Origin: Gentiana macrophylla
Lineage: Eukaryota > Streptophyta > Magnoliopsida > Gentianales > Gentianaceae
Direction: 5' to 3'
Assembly (NCBI GenBank): GCA_026214975.1
Contig: CM047810.1
Span: 2,542,001-2,606,000, forward strand
DNA length: 64,000 bases
Numbering within the stretch: the stretch's first letter is position 1; each line of letters opens with the position of its first letter. Below the pieces are notes generated by a model. The model saw only the letters and a list, made by a program, of their open reading frames with translations, made no database searches and was not told the origin of the DNA. The translations under genes and the position numbers were made by a program. Shown piece by piece: positions 1 to 12,125 of the stretch.

Positions 1-664
1 CTGAAAAATTTGACATATCATCATAAGTTTCAGTTGCTGACACAGTACATTTTATAATATTATATTCGTTATGAAAAGGTCCAAAAAAAATAAAAAATAT
101 TCCCCCATGAATCCCATCTGTGTCAGTAAAATTGTATACAGATATATATATTATTACTGTTTAAATATTCAGCCGAAAGAGACTTGAGTGGACGTGGTCA
201 GGAATCTTCACAAATATTAACATACAAATACATAATAGTATAATATTAATAAAACAAATTGTATAATCAGAAACAAATAATGCTACCTATAGTGCATACT
301 AGATGTCTTAATGTTCTTGACAAAAGAAAATTTATATATGTCAAGAAAATTCCAGTAAATGGCGTTTTGTGTTGTATGATTGCATCTTAGTTAATCTAAA
401 TTATTTTATATCTTATTTGTCACATTTTACTTGCCCTTCTTTTTTTTCTTTTCAAATACTCCGACTTTGCGGTCAAATATCATGTGTAAAAAAAAACTCT
501 GATTTTATACAAATTTAAGCATTGCAGTGACTTTTTAAGAAAAATTCCCCACTAAATCTAAAGCCTTTTTTATTTTAGGTGTTTGAGACTCGGGGAAGAC
601 ATGAGATGGTTAAAGCAACTTCAGTGATCATCTAGAACCAGCCAGCCAAATAGTTGATTTACAT
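1..664. other. AT-rich DNA without a gene
   Basis: No open frame with family resemblance, no RNA gene and no clear repeat boundary is visible. It lies downstream of the stop of the chitinase-like gene. Confidence 0.6.
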
Positions 665-673
665 ATAAAACAA

Positions 674-1063
674 GGGAATGAGGAGAAGGGCGAAATATTT
701 CATCAATTGAGTAGAAGACAATTTTTAAAACTTTTGCGTAAAGACAAAACTATTTATTCACTGTCGAAATTCACTTGTGTTAAAAATTCACTGCTTAAAT
801 TCATTTGATTTAAATTCATTGTCGAAATTCACTATTTTTCAAAATTCATCGTCGAAATTCACTAATTTTCTGGATTCATTGTCGAAATTACTATCGAAAT
901 TCACCGATTTGGGATTCACTAAGTGAGATTCACCGATTTTCGGATTCATTGTTTGTCATTCTTCGCTATAAAAATTATGCAATTGTCCTTCTCCCTATAA
1001 AAAATATGTAGTTGTCTCATTACTTAAAAATATTTCAGATTGTGTCATTATCCCTAATTTTCC
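674..1063. mobile_element. MITE copy A (Mutator-like, by target duplication length)
   Basis: A 390 bp non-coding element. Its ends are loosely inverted: GGGAATGAGGAGAA at the left, and the reverse complement of the right end reads GGAAAATTAGGGATAA. It is flanked by ATAAAACAA (665-673) and ATAAAAACAA (1064-1073), a 9-10 bp near-direct repeat like the target duplications of Mutator-type elements. The interior holds many short repeats of the type AAATTCACTGTCGA. It shares most of its sequence with the element at 1173-1464. Superfamily assignment is inference from target-site length. Confidence 0.6.
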
Positions 1064-1172
1064 ATAAAAACAATTTGTAAGGGACGTGATATTACTTTTA
1101 CTGCGGTTGTAGTATCACGGCGACATAATACGCTTTTATACACTTTATTATGGGTAGAATCTATTAATTAAT

Positions 1173-1464
1173 GGGAAATGAGGAGAATTTATGTAAATAT
1201 TTCATCAATTGAGTAGGCGATTTGTCTTTTAAACTTTGCGTAAAGCCGACAAAACTATTTTTTCACCGTCGAAATTCATTGCTTAAATTCACCATTTAAA
1301 TTCACTAATTTTCAAATTCATTATTTAAATTCACCGATTTCGGGATTCATTGATTTTCTGATTCATTGTTTGTCATTCTCGCTATAAAAATTATCGCGAT
1401 TGTCATTATGTAATTATGTATGTATTCTTAAAATATTCCAGATTGTCATTATCACTAATTTCCC
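1173..1464. mobile_element. MITE copy B, related to copy A
   Basis: A 292 bp element starting GGGAAATGAGGAGAAT and ending in the reverse complement of GGGAAATTAGTGATAAT. It is flanked on both sides by ATTAATTAAT (1163-1172 and 1465-1474). That 10-mer is itself palindromic, so it could be target duplication or part of the inverted repeat. The interior is a shorter, diverged version of copy A, including the AAATTCAC-type repeats. No ORF. Confidence 0.6.
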
Positions 1465-1576
1465 ATTAATTAATATGGGGCTCGCCATAAACATGAGTAC
1501 GAAAATTTACGAGTCGTTATAATAACACATACAGGATCAGGATTAGGATCATATAAACGAATGCTACTTTGAATAT

Positions 1577-2168
1577 TTATGACGAAGAAGATGAAGAAGA
1601 AGGCGACGACAGAGAGGATGGATTGAATGGTTTTTGTTCAGCACAAGTGAGAACATCATGAGTCCCTGCTAACTCACGACCAACACCCATGAGGTCAAGA
1701 TAGTAAAGATAATGGGAGATGATGTTGTTCATCGAATCCACATCTTCGCCTTGACCGCATACACTGTCCCCATACAAGATATTCATGGTGGTACCAAAAC
1801 CCGGTATTCTTTTCGCGTCTGTGTCGTTTTTTGTTGGCTTCCATTTTCCAAGAAAAGCATCATGAGCAGAAGGCTGTCCCTTTTTCTTTGGCCACATCCA
1901 AGAATATATTGCACTCTCAAAATCCAACGTCGCATTTTGCTCCAAATATTCAGGATGGTTCAACAGATTCTGCTGGAGGGCTTCACCAATAGCCCCATTA
2001 TTGAAGTTCCAGTATATCGGTATGGCACCACGGCCGTAGTAATCAGCTCCTGGAGAGCATGGGTAGGTCAACTTGTAGTAATCATCACAGTAGGATTGAC
2101 TAGGACTCAATTCCCTGTTGTAACACAGACCCCATGCCAAGGTCCACCCGTCGCCACTCCGCACCCAC
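1577..2168 (-). pseudogene. chitinase-like protein (GH19, CTL1/2 type), last exon
   Basis: Minus-strand exon encoding the C-terminal two thirds of a chitinase-like protein of the CTL1/POM1 group. Plant CTLs act in cell-wall/cellulose assembly and lack chitinase catalysis. Recognisable blocks are LAWGLCYNRELSPSQSY, YPCSPGADYYGRGAIPIYW, LLNHPEYLEQNATLDF, QPSAHDAFLGKWKPTKNDT and MNNIISHYLYYLDLMGVGRE, followed by a Ser-rich end (PSSSSSSS) typical of the group. An acceptor AG lies at 2170-2169. Just inside the exon, reading the sequence one base over gives the family motif GVATGGP, but continuing into LAWGLCYN needs one extra base near 2142, so a 1-bp deletion is likely. The matching first exon is 13 kb away at 15323-15709. 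Probably a pseudogene. An alternative is a divergent but in-frame junction. Confidence 0.8.
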
Positions 2169-2492
2169 CTGCATGCGCCATAAACATCACCATCATAAAT
2201 TTGGACACAACACACCCATAGAGCATCAAGGCATTGAAAATCCTAGCAAGACAGGTCTTTTTATTCTATTGATTGATTTTTAAGACAAACAATCAGAGAC
2301 GTCAGAAAATCAACAAAGTCATCCATGTCGATCGGATGAGATAATGGATGTTAGCAAGGCTGCATATAAGCAAATATATAATAAAAGATGATGATTCAAC
2401 CTCCCAATCCCACCCCCCTCCAAAAAAAAAGCTACACTAGAAATTGTTCATGAAATACAAACGAGCAAGAGAATTTTGAAGGTAAGAGATAT

Positions 2493-2620
2493 TATTAGAA
2501 TATATTACTTTACATTATTTGTATTTTACGTTTATACCTCTTGCGTGCTCTATATAAACTAATTATGCACAACATTATTTCTTAATGACAATTATTTTGT
2601 TATTCATCTAAACTCTAATA
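2493..2620 (+). repeat. 5' LTR of copia element 1
   Basis: 128 bp, TATTAG...CTAATA, containing a CTCTATATAAA promoter box. It differs from the 3' LTR at about eight positions, clustered in the CCTCTTGCGTG segment. Confidence 0.92.
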
Positions 2621-2708
2621 TGATCGTCGAGCTTTTTGATCTCAAAAAAAAAAAATAATAATAATAATAATTTCGGCTTCCTCTTGCTGCCGCCTTCTTC
2701 CAAATGCT

Positions 2709-5700
2709 ATGGCCACTTCTGCCGCCGTCTCCTCTCAGTCCGCCACCTCTGCCGCCGCCGCTTCTGTCTCTGCTGCGCCGCAGCAGCCTCAAGAGCTACC
2801 ACCACCGTTATCTCGCTTAATCCTGCTGTCAATGCTCCTACAAAACTTGATGGCAAAAATTTCACGGCTTGAAGCTTCAATTGACCACTTTACTCACCGG
2901 TCACGGTCTCATCGGTTACGCCACAAAGCCACACCCTGCCGCCACCAACCATCCCATCTCAAGGGTCAGGTGAGATCACAAATCAATGCGGCTCACCTGC
3001 ATTGGCTCCAACAAGATGCCCTAATCCACAATTTAATTTTGGGTTCGGTTGATAAAGAGTTTATGGCTACGGTTCAACACACGACAAATTCGAAACAAGC
3101 TTGGGACACTCTTCTCGACACGTTTGGGAAACAGTAAAGTGGTCGTGTTCGACATCTCAAATCGCGTTTAAATTCTATTACTAAAGGTACAATGTCCATT
3201 TCCCAATACTTCACCGCCGTTAAAAATGTTCTTTGATGATCTCGCGTCTCGGATGCCAAGGTACTGATGATGACTTGGTTGAATTAATTTTAAAAATCTT
3301 GGTAGTGATTATCGTGGCCTTGTCGGTGCAATTCAGGCTCGTGATGATACCATCTCTATGCCATTGTTACATGAAAAATTACTTATGCATGAAGCGTGAC
3401 TTTTACATCCGTCTGTTGCACCCCCTGCGATATCGCTTTCCTCGCTTACCCTTCCCCGTCCCCATGCATGTTTCGACCAATCACACCTATTCCCTTACTA
3501 GGCCAGCCTACCTCGGCCTCCCCTCCTATCCTCGCCGTCGGTCCCGGGCCCCTACCGAGACCCCAACCGCATGTCCTTTCCCCAATCCCACCTCCAAACT
3601 CAAATGCGCTCGTCCTCTAAACCATATCAAGGCTTCGCCAACTCTGTGGTGTTCAGGGGTCATGTTGCTACTCGTTGCACCGCTTACCCTCTCTACAATA
3701 ATCTCCCACGCCCACCTAAAAACCCAGCACCCTCGGCCTCCTCACCGCCCCCCATGCCCATGTTGCCCAAACTGCTCTACTACCAAATTTCTACTCTGCG
3801 GTACTCGATCCTTCGCTACTTGGATGCTTGATAGTGGTGCCTCTCACCATATGACGCAGGAACTTAATCTACTCTCTCTTCACTCCCCCTACCAAGGTAT
3901 GGATCGTATTATCATTGGTGATGGTAGTTCTTTGGCTATCACTCACATTGGTTCTACATCTCTTTCCTCCTTCAAATTAAATCATGTGCTTTGTGTACCT
4001 TCCTTTCTCGCAATTTATTATCTCGTCTGCAAATTTTGCCAAGATAACTCTGTCTCTATTGAATTCTTATCTCGATTCGTTTTGGTGAAGGATTTGAAGA
4101 TCGGCAAATGCCTCCACCAAGGACAGTCGTTGATGGAGCCTATGTGTGGTCCTCCGAGCTCTCTTCGCCTTTTTCTGCTTCCAGGGCTTGCTTTGCCACT
4201 TGGCATCTCCATTGTGGCCATCCCGCTTTTCCTATTATTCAAAATCTTGCAAACAATAATTTTTAGAATTATCTCTGCTTTTCACATTCTTCTTGTGATT
4301 CTTGCTTATGTAATAAGAGCCATAGGCTCCTTTTCGATTCCACTTTGTCTACTTCTCGTCCATTGGAAGTTATTTATTCTGACGTTTGGTCATCTCCTGC
4401 TTATTCTGCTGATAATTTTAAATATTATGTTCTCTTTGTTGACCATTTTACTCGTTACATGTGGATATACCCACTTGCATGTAAATCGACGTCATAATAC
4501 TTTCATTAAATTCAAGCACTATGTCGAAAAACTGTTAGATTTCCCATCAAAACCTCTATTCTTCGATAATGGCACCGAGTACATTAAGTTCGCGCCTTTT
4601 CTCTCTGAGCATGGCATCTCTCATTTCACTTCTCCCACCTACACCCCGCGACAACGGCATCTCTCGAACGCCGGCACTTGCATATAGCCAAACCGCACTC
4701 ACTCTTCTTGCCCATGCCAAAATACCCGTCACCTATTGGTCCTATCTTTGTTAGTACCGCGGTTTACCTCATCAATCGCATGCCCACAAAAATCTTAATA
4801 TGCTTTCCCGCACCTCAAGCTCTTTTTCTCAAATTTCTCCCAATTATTCTAAGCTCCGCGTTTCAGGTTGCCTTTGCTATCCTTGGCTTAAACCATACAA
4901 TCCCCACAAGCTCGCGCTACATCCAAGCCATGTATATTTCTTGGTTACGCCTCACACAAAGCGCTTATCTTTGCTATGACATCTCTCGAGTCCCGTATGC
5001 ATATTTCCCGTGATGTTCGATTTGTGGAGGACATTTTTCCCTTTGCTAGCATCTCCTCTGACTCCTTCTTACCTCCGTTAACCGCACTCCTTCCCTCTCT
5101 GTCTTATGAAACCGTGGCTGTCCCTATCTCTCCACCACCCCCCACGGCCCCTGCACCACCTGTAGGCATTTATGAGCCATCTGCAAGCTCCTCCTCCTCC
5201 TCTTCTTCTTCCTCCCCCACTGCCGTCCCTCTCCTTCCCTTCGTCCCCCCCCCCCCTCCCCTCCTCCCTCCCCCGCCACAACATCCCATGACCACCCGCT
5301 CTCAAAATAAAATCTACAAACCTCGTAAACTCTTTAACCTTCAAGCTCAACTCAGCACAACCGCTACCTAGATATCGGAGCCCTCAACCCCAGCGGGCAT
5401 TGCGGTGTCCGCATGATGGTGTGTTGCCATGTCTGATGAGTATAGTGCACTTCTTCATGCAATGACACGTGGTCGTTAGTTCCCCTGGCGATGGTTTAAA
5501 TATCGTTGGTTGTAAGTGGGTCTTCCGAATTAAACGAAACCCGGATGGCTCGATTGATAAATACAAGGCTCGGCTGGTTGCCAAAGGGTTTACACAACGC
5601 CTGCTGGTTTGGATTACTTGAAACTTTTAGTCCTCATTTGTTAAACTCATTGCTTCACGATCCGTCTTGTTCTTAGTATTGCGCTTTCCTTTGGTTGGTC

Positions 5701-6930
5701 TCTTCGCCAACTCGATGTCAATAACGCCTTCTTACAGGGACTCTAAATGATGATGTGTATATGTCTCAACCACAGGTTTGAGGATGCAACGAAACCCACT
5801 TTTGTGTGCAAACTTCGCAAGGCGATTTATGGTCTTAAGCAGGCACCTCGGGCTTGGTACCATGAGCTTAAGTCTTTTGTTCTTACCATGGGTTTTGTTA
5901 ACTCTGCAGCTGCTCCTTCTTTATTTGTTTATCGCACATCTACCAGCATTACTTTCATCTTGGTATACGTCGATGACATCATTGTTACAGGTAGCTCCAG
6001 TGAGCAGGTTCAGAGTGTTATTGAACAGTTAGGCTCTCGGTTCTCTATCAAGGACCTTGGGCCCCTTTCGTATTTTTTGGGAGTTGAGGTCACTCATTCG
6101 ACCCTTGGTTTATTACTTACGTAGACCAGGTACACACGTGAGCTGCTTTCTCAGGTTCATATGGAGGATTCTAAAGCAGTTTCCACGCCTATGCCAGCTG
6201 ACGCCTTTTCGGGTGATCCTATTGTTTCTCCTCCTTATGCCGATCCGACTCAGTATCGTCAGGTTTTGGGTGCCTTACAGTACTTATGCTTTACGAGAGT
6301 TGATATTCGATTTCTTTGTTAATAAGCTTTCCCGCTTTATGCATGCACCGGCGAGTATCACCGGATGCTTGTCAAACGTCTCTTGCGCTACTTATCCGGC
6401 ACTCCTACTATGGGTTTCTGATTATATCGGGATTCTCCTTTGGCGTTACATGCTTTTTCGATTCTCGATCGCGCGGAAACAGGGATGCTTGGATATCACG
6501 ACCTGTCTCTCTTCGAGTATGTGCCAGTTACACCTCTACCTCTGCGTATATTGTCTTCTTGGGCAAAACGCCATTTCATGGAGCTCAAGAGGCAACACTC
6601 GCCTCGTTCTTCCACGGTTCGAGTCTGCAGTGTGTTCTGCGGATCACGGCCGCCGAAGTTGCCTGGTGACTTATCTTCTTGCGATCTTGGTTTCTGATTA
6701 CTTCCACGCCCGTAATTTTACGTGACAATTTGGGAGCGCCGTCGTCTCGATGCCAACCGGTTTTCCACTCCCGCGTAAGCACGTGGCCATTGATTATCAT
6801 TTCATTCGTGAGCATGTGGGCGTGGTCTTGTTCGTGTTGCTCGTGTTCTGCGCTGCCGGACCGGTGGCGATGTTCTCACCAAGCCTTTGCCACGGTTATC
6901 CTTTTCAGCACTTGTTTCCAAGCTTGGACT
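2709..6930 (+). pseudogene. decayed gag-pol of copia element 1
   Basis: The order is gag, protease, integrase, reverse transcriptase, RNase H, as in Ty1/copia. Gag appears to start at the ATG at 2709. The protease motif LDSGASHHMT is near 3825-3855, integrase DNGTEYIKF near 4565-4590, a Ser/Pro-rich linker with a C-tract near 5190-5280, and RT blocks KAIYGLKQAPRAWY and YVDDIIVTG near 5820-5990. RNase H ends with VAIDYHFIREHV near 6785. The reading frame changes many times and contains several stops, so no functional polyprotein can be made. The style of protease and RT motifs matches element 2, so the two belong to related lineages (Ale/Retrofit-like by impression). Confidence 0.88.
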
Positions 6931-6959
6931 TCGATCCCCTCCGTCCGCTTGAGGGAGCG

Positions 6960-7087
6960 TATTAGAATATATTACTTTACATTATTTGTATTTTACGTTT
7001 ATACCCTTGTGGTCTCTCTATATAAACTAATTGTACACAACATTATTTCTTAATGACAATTATTTTGTTATTCATCTAAACCTAATA
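6960..7087 (+). repeat. 3' LTR of copia element 1
   Basis: 128 bp copy, TATTAG...CTAATA, directly followed by the target duplication GATAT. Confidence 0.92.
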
Positions 7088-7092
7088 GATAT

Positions 7093-7374
7093 GGGCACAT
7101 GTTCGTCTACACAATGCCAATGTCCAAATCCAATACTATCTATATTAAATTTAGTTTGATAACTAATGTTGGTCATTCATAACACAAATTTACCGTTTGA
7201 TCTATGCTATAAGTCGAGTGGATCTGATTAGTTCTTAACAACCAAAGAAAGGCAAGAGAAAGCCATTATGGGTGCCAATGTGTTCTGAACCCGCACCACC
7301 GCTGTATTCATCCTGCCAAATGCCAGTAATCTATTATCAATTGTCAGTCAACACAAGAATTCAAAGATTATGTG
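7093..7374. other. spacer between copia elements 1 and 2, possibly left arm of element 3
   Basis: About 280 bp. The last ~25 bases, read in the frame that crosses the element 2 insertion site, give QEFKDYV joined to EADYVIRFLRGLND at 12131, which looks like continuous copia gag. This suggests element 2 landed in the gag of element 3 and that its left arm is here. Further left I cannot recognise coding sequence. Confidence 0.45.
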
Positions 7375-7562
7375 TATTAGCTGTATATATATATTTGTAT
7401 ATATTATTTAGATAATATATTTGTATTTATTGTTAGAGTATTTTTAGGAATGTATCTAGTCTTAATTCTAGCTTTACTGTAATTGTAGCTTTACTGTATT
7501 CTCCTATATATAGTGTAATACTGCACAACTGTGAATATCAATCAAATCATAATACTCTGTTA
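7375..7562 (+). repeat. 5' LTR of copia element 2
   Basis: 188 bp, TATTAGCTG...CTCTGTTA, with a CTCCTATATATAG promoter box about 60 bp before its end. Confidence 0.93.
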
Positions 7563-7574
7563 TGGTATCAGAGC
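7563..7574 (+). promoter_or_regulatory. primer binding site of copia element 2
   Basis: TGGTATCAGAGC immediately after the 5' LTR, complementary to the 3' end of initiator tRNA-Met, the standard primer of plant copia elements. Confidence 0.95.
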
Positions 7575-7729
7575 ATTCTCGATCCATATACGTCAAATAA
7601 ATTTTTTTTCTCCTTTCTTCCGCAAATTATTTTCGTTTCCTGCAAATTTAGGGTTCATCCATACACCCTAACCCTTTCTTCCTTTCTTTCCGTCGGCTCT
7701 CTGCCTCTTCTCCACGCTCACCGGAAACT

Positions 7730-10700
7730 ATGGCAACCACCCCCACTCTCGTTACCTTCAATCACGCTGCTCAGGCCACCATTAAACTCAATGCCACGAA
7801 CTACTACGTGTGGCATATGCAAATCGAAGCTCTTCTCCTTGGTAATGGACTATTTGGCTATGTTGATGGAACGAAGGTCGTCCCGCCGGCCTCCATCACC
7901 ACCGCCGCTGGTCAAACAACCCCCAACCCGGATTTTGTCCTTCATACGCGCCAAGACAACCTTATTCGCAGCCTTCTCATCTCCTCCCTATCACCGGATG
8001 TTGCCACCCTCCTCTATGGCAAGAAGACATCGGCTGAGGCATGTAAATCCCTTGTTGAAGTGTATGCTACTCCGTCTAGGGCCCGTATCAAGGCGATTAA
8101 GGATTCTATGAGGTCTCACCAACGTGGTTCGCAATCGATTTCTCAGTACCTTTATACTCTGAAGCACAAGCGGGATGAATTGGCCCTTCTTGGCTCCAAT
8201 ATGGATCATGATGATTTTGTGGATATCGTATTGGGAAATATTGGTCCCGAGTATTCTGACATAGCCCGTGCTATTGCGGTTCGTGAAACGGTGATCAGCT
8301 TTGAGGAGCTCCATGAAAAGTTCCTCCATTTTCAGCCGCCCTCTGCTCCGGCACCACCATCCTTCGGGCGGCTCACGCACATGCCGCTGAGCCTCCCTTC
8401 CACCCAGACCACCGATCATCGCTTCGTTGCGGCCCGAAGACGCACCAGTGCTCTGGCGCTCCCACCGGACGGCCCAGAATAATGAGGCGCGCCGCAATTA
8501 TGGCGGCAATTCTGGCCCTCAGTCCGCCGGTAACTATGGTCAGCAGCAAGGTGGCACTTATGGACAACAGCCACAGCGTGTTAGTTCAGCAAATACACGG
8601 GCTGGAGGCGGCTCATCCACCAACTCGACCCGTCGTCCGTTTTTAGGTAAATGTCAACTCTGCTTTGTTCAAGGTCATTTTGCCCAGGAGTGTCCTACGT
8701 TTGGTGGTCAAATTAGTCATATTTTTGGTTCCCCGGGTACACGATCACCACGGCCTCAGGCCAATGTTGCAGCCCCGATCATCGACTCTGCTCAGTTTGA
8801 TTTGAATGCTCCGAATTGGCTACTGGATAGTGGAGCATCGCATTATGTGACTTCGGATTTGCAGAATCTGTCTCTACATGCTCCGTACACTGGCACTGAT
8901 GACCTTCTGGTTGGTGATCGTAAGGGACTATCTATTACTCATACTGGCACTTCTTCAATTCCCATTAATCCCGTTAAATCTATTCATTTACGTAATGTCC
9001 TCTGTGTCCCCAGCATGTCCCGTAATTTACTGTCTATCTCACAATTGTGTAAAGCCAATAATTTATCTGTCGAATTCTTACCTTCTGAATTTGTTGTGAA
9101 GGACATTCAGATGACCAAGCCTATCCTTCGTGGTCCAGTTAAAAATGGATTGTACGAGTGGCCAAATCCTTCTATTGTCGCCTTTGCTTCCAATAAAGCC
9201 TCCTCGCAAGACTGGCATCATCGGTTGGGTCATCCGGCTCATCCCATTTTATCATCTGTTTTACGAACTTACAATTTACAGTCTAGTAATAATTCCTTTA
9301 CACATTGCTCTGCCTGCTTAGAGAGTAAAAGTCATAAACAGCCTTTTGGCGAATCTACTTTACATTCATCTCGTCCTCTCGAGATCATTTTTAGTGATGT
9401 GTGGACATCACCTGTTATTTCTGCTGATGGTTTCAAATATTTTGTTATTTTTGTTGATCATTTTACGCGTTATATCTGGTTTTATCCACTCTCACGAAAA
9501 TCTGATGTACATCCTACTTTTATCCGTTTTTGCTCCATTGTTGAAAAATACTTTGAAAATTCGATTAAAATAATATATTCTGACAACGGTGGTGAATTTA
9601 TATCTCTACGTGAATATCTTGCAACCAACGGTATTTCCTTTTTCACCACTCCGCCTTACACCCCTGCACACAATGGACTTTCTGAACGTCGTAATATGCA
9701 TATTGTTGAAACTGGCTTAGCTCTTTTAACTCATGCTTCCGCTCCCACCTCGTATTGGCCTTATGCCTTCTCCACCGTTGTCTACCTCATAAATCGAATG
9801 CCCACGCCCACTCTCAAAATGCATACCCCCTATGAATCTATTTTTCAAACTCCTCCAAATTACGCTAAACTGCGTGTTTTTGGTTGTCTCTGTTATCCCT
9901 AGTTGCGTCCCTACACCAGTCACAAACTTCAACCTCGTTCCCGTCCTTGTGTCTTTCTTGGCTATGTCCTCAACCAGCATGCGTACTACTGCTACGACCT
10001 AGTCGAGTCTCGTATGTATATCTCGCGTCATGTCAAGTTTTTTGAGTCATTTTTTCCGTTTCAATCTACTCTATCCTCGGGTTCCCCACCAATCTCCCCA
10101 CCTCTTGCCTCTATATCGGATTGGATACCTCCCTCTCCTCCTATTCACCTTCCTATTACTACTTCACCTCCTACTCCGCCTCATTCCCCGTCACCTCCTT
10201 CCACTCATCCTCCTCCACCCCCCCCCCCCCCCCGCCACCACCATCTCCACCTCCCCCTCCCCCGCCACCTCCTCCTCCGCCTCCCTCCATTTTCACTCAT
10301 CCCATGCGTACTCGAGCTCGTGATCATATTCATAAACCCATTCAAAAGCTCATTCTTCACTCTCATCTGCCAAATTCTCTTGACTCTGAACCCACAACCA
10401 TAACCCAAGCTCTTAAAAACCCGACCGAGAGCGCCATGCAGGAGGAATATGACGCTCTCATTCGCAATGAGACGTGGTCCCTGGTTCCTTCTCATCCTAA
10501 TCAGAATGTTATCAGTTCTAAGTGGATTTTTCGTCTTAAGCGTCACCCAGATGGCACTATTGATCGTCACAAGGCTCGCCTTGTGGCTAAGGGGTTCACT
10601 CAACGCCCTGGTATTGACTACTATGAGACGTTTAGCCCAGTGGTTAAACCTACTACAGTGCGTGTTGTTCTTACTCTGGCTCTATCTCAGGGGTGGTCTT

Positions 10701-11920
10701 TACGCCAGCTAGATATCAACAATGCGTTTTTACAGGGTCATCTATCTGAGGATGTTTACTTGGCCCAGCCACCAAGGTTCATCAGCACTGAGCTTCCTGA
10801 CCATGTGTGTAAGTTATGAAAGGCTATTTATGGGTTGAAACAGGCTCCTCAGGCTTGGTATGAGGAGCTTAAAGGGTTCCTCCTTTCTAGCAACTTCAGG
10901 AGTGCTACTGCTGATTCATCGCTTTTCATCTACAATACCGGTACCACTGTTATTTATCTATTGGTATACGTGGATGACATCATTATCACAGGGAATGACA
11001 CTAAGGCTCTTGAGACGTTCATATCTCTGTTGGGTAGTCGGTTTGCTCTCAAACATCTTGGTGCACTCTCCTATTTTTTGGGCATAGAGATTATACACAA
11101 TGATCACGGGTGTATTTTATCTCAAAAGCGATATGCCACTGAGCTCCTTGCTCGCTTTCACATGGATCAGGCTAATCCGGTCACTACTCCGCTGCCAGCT
11201 GATTTGTCTGGTCTTAATGCTCGGTCTGGTTCTCCGCTTGATGATGCGTCTGAGTATCGTATGGTTATTGGTAGCTTGCAGTATCTTTTGTTTACCCGTC
11301 CGGATCTTGCCTTTTCAGTGAATAAACTCTCCCAGTTCATGCATGCCCCTACGGATTTTCATTGGACTTATGCTAAACGCATGCTTCGTTATTTGGCTGG
11401 GACGGTTGAGTTGGGCCTGCAACTTTACCGTGACTCCCCTCCGGTTCTTCATGCCTTCTCTGATGCTGATTGGGGTGGCTCTCACGATGATTATGCTTCC
11501 ACTGGGGCCTATGTTGTCTATATTGGCAGAAATGACGTCTCTTGGAGCTCCAAGAAGCAGTCTACTATTGCCAGATCTTCTACTGAGGCTGAGTACCGCT
11601 CTGTTGCGTCTACCACTGCGGAGCTCATGTGGGTTGCTTTCTTGTTACGTGATCTTGGTTTTTCCCCACCTAGCACTCCGGTTGTCTATTGTGACAATTT
11701 GGGCACTATGCAGTTCTGTCACAACCCAGTTTTTCACTCACGGATTAAACACGTTGCCATTGATTATCACTTCATCCGTGATCAGGTGCAACGGGGTTCT
11801 CTACGGGTTGCTCATGTTAGTGCTCAAGATCAACTTGCTGATTGTCTCACCAAGTCTCTCCCTTGCTTGGCCTTCGTTCAGCAACGCAGCAAGTTGGGTC
11901 TCGTCCCTCGTCCAACTTGA
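7730..11920 (+). pseudogene. gag-pol of copia element 2, near-intact
   Basis: Gag starts at ATG 7730 with KLNATNYYVWHMQIEALL, typical of Ale/Retrofit-type copia. A CCHC knuckle (CQLCFVQGHFAQEC) lies at about 8651-8692, protease LLDSGASHYVT near 8820-8852, integrase HHCC at about 9210-9330 and YSDNGGEF near 9577-9600. RT has KAIYGLKQAPQAWY and YVDDIIITG (10964-10990). RNase H has DADWGGSHDD near 11465 and HVAIDYHFIRDQV near 11752. The protein ends at TGA 11918-11920. Breaks: a frame change in the gag C-terminus (8340-8480), TAG at 9900-9902, a compensating frame change at a C-homopolymer/polyproline stretch (about 10200-10290), and TGA at 10817-10819. Host enzymes are not implied; this is retrotransposon coding sequence. 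Confidence 0.93.
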
Positions 11921-11927
11921 GGGGTGG

Positions 11928-12125
11928 TATTAATTGTATATATATATATTTGTATATATTATTTAGATAATATATTTGTATTTATTGTTAGAGTGTTTTT
12001 AGGAATGTATCTAGCCTTAATTCTAGCTTTACTGTAATTGTAGCTTTACTGTATTCTCCTATATATAATGTAATACTGCTCAACTGTGAATATCAATCAA
12101 ATCATAATTTCATAATACTCTGTTA
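11928..12125 (+). repeat. 3' LTR of copia element 2
   Basis: 198 bp, preceded by the polypurine tract TTGAGGGGTGG (11917-11927), followed by target duplication ATGTG. Confidence 0.93.

Larger units (their letters stand above)
2493..7087 (+). mobile_element. Ty1/copia element 1, complete but inactivated
   Basis: A 4595 bp element bounded by two 128 bp LTRs and a perfect 5-bp target duplication GATAT (2488-2492 and 7088-7092). LTRs begin TATTAG and end CTAATA. After the 5' LTR, TGATCGTCGAGC resembles a decayed initiator-tRNA-Met primer site. A purine tract (TTGAGGGAGCG) precedes the 3' LTR. Inserted in the intron of the chitinase-like gene. Confidence 0.93.
7375..12125 (+). mobile_element. Ty1/copia element 2, complete and nearly intact
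   Basis: 4751 bp with LTRs of 188 and 198 bp and a perfect target duplication ATGTG (7370-7374 and 12126-12130). The LTRs differ by about six substitutions plus a 10 bp insertion in the 3' copy, so insertion is fairly recent. Long open frames cover almost all of gag-pol. Nested in the older copia element 3. Confidence 0.95.

Noticed and set aside
1577..2215. A complete small secreted chitinase ORF of 212 residues
   Set aside because: The ATG lies in the intron side of the acceptor, there is no signal peptide, and the missing N-terminal half is found at 15323-15709.
1712..2221. Plus-strand ORF of 169 residues
   Set aside because: It is the antisense shadow of the chitinase-like exon.
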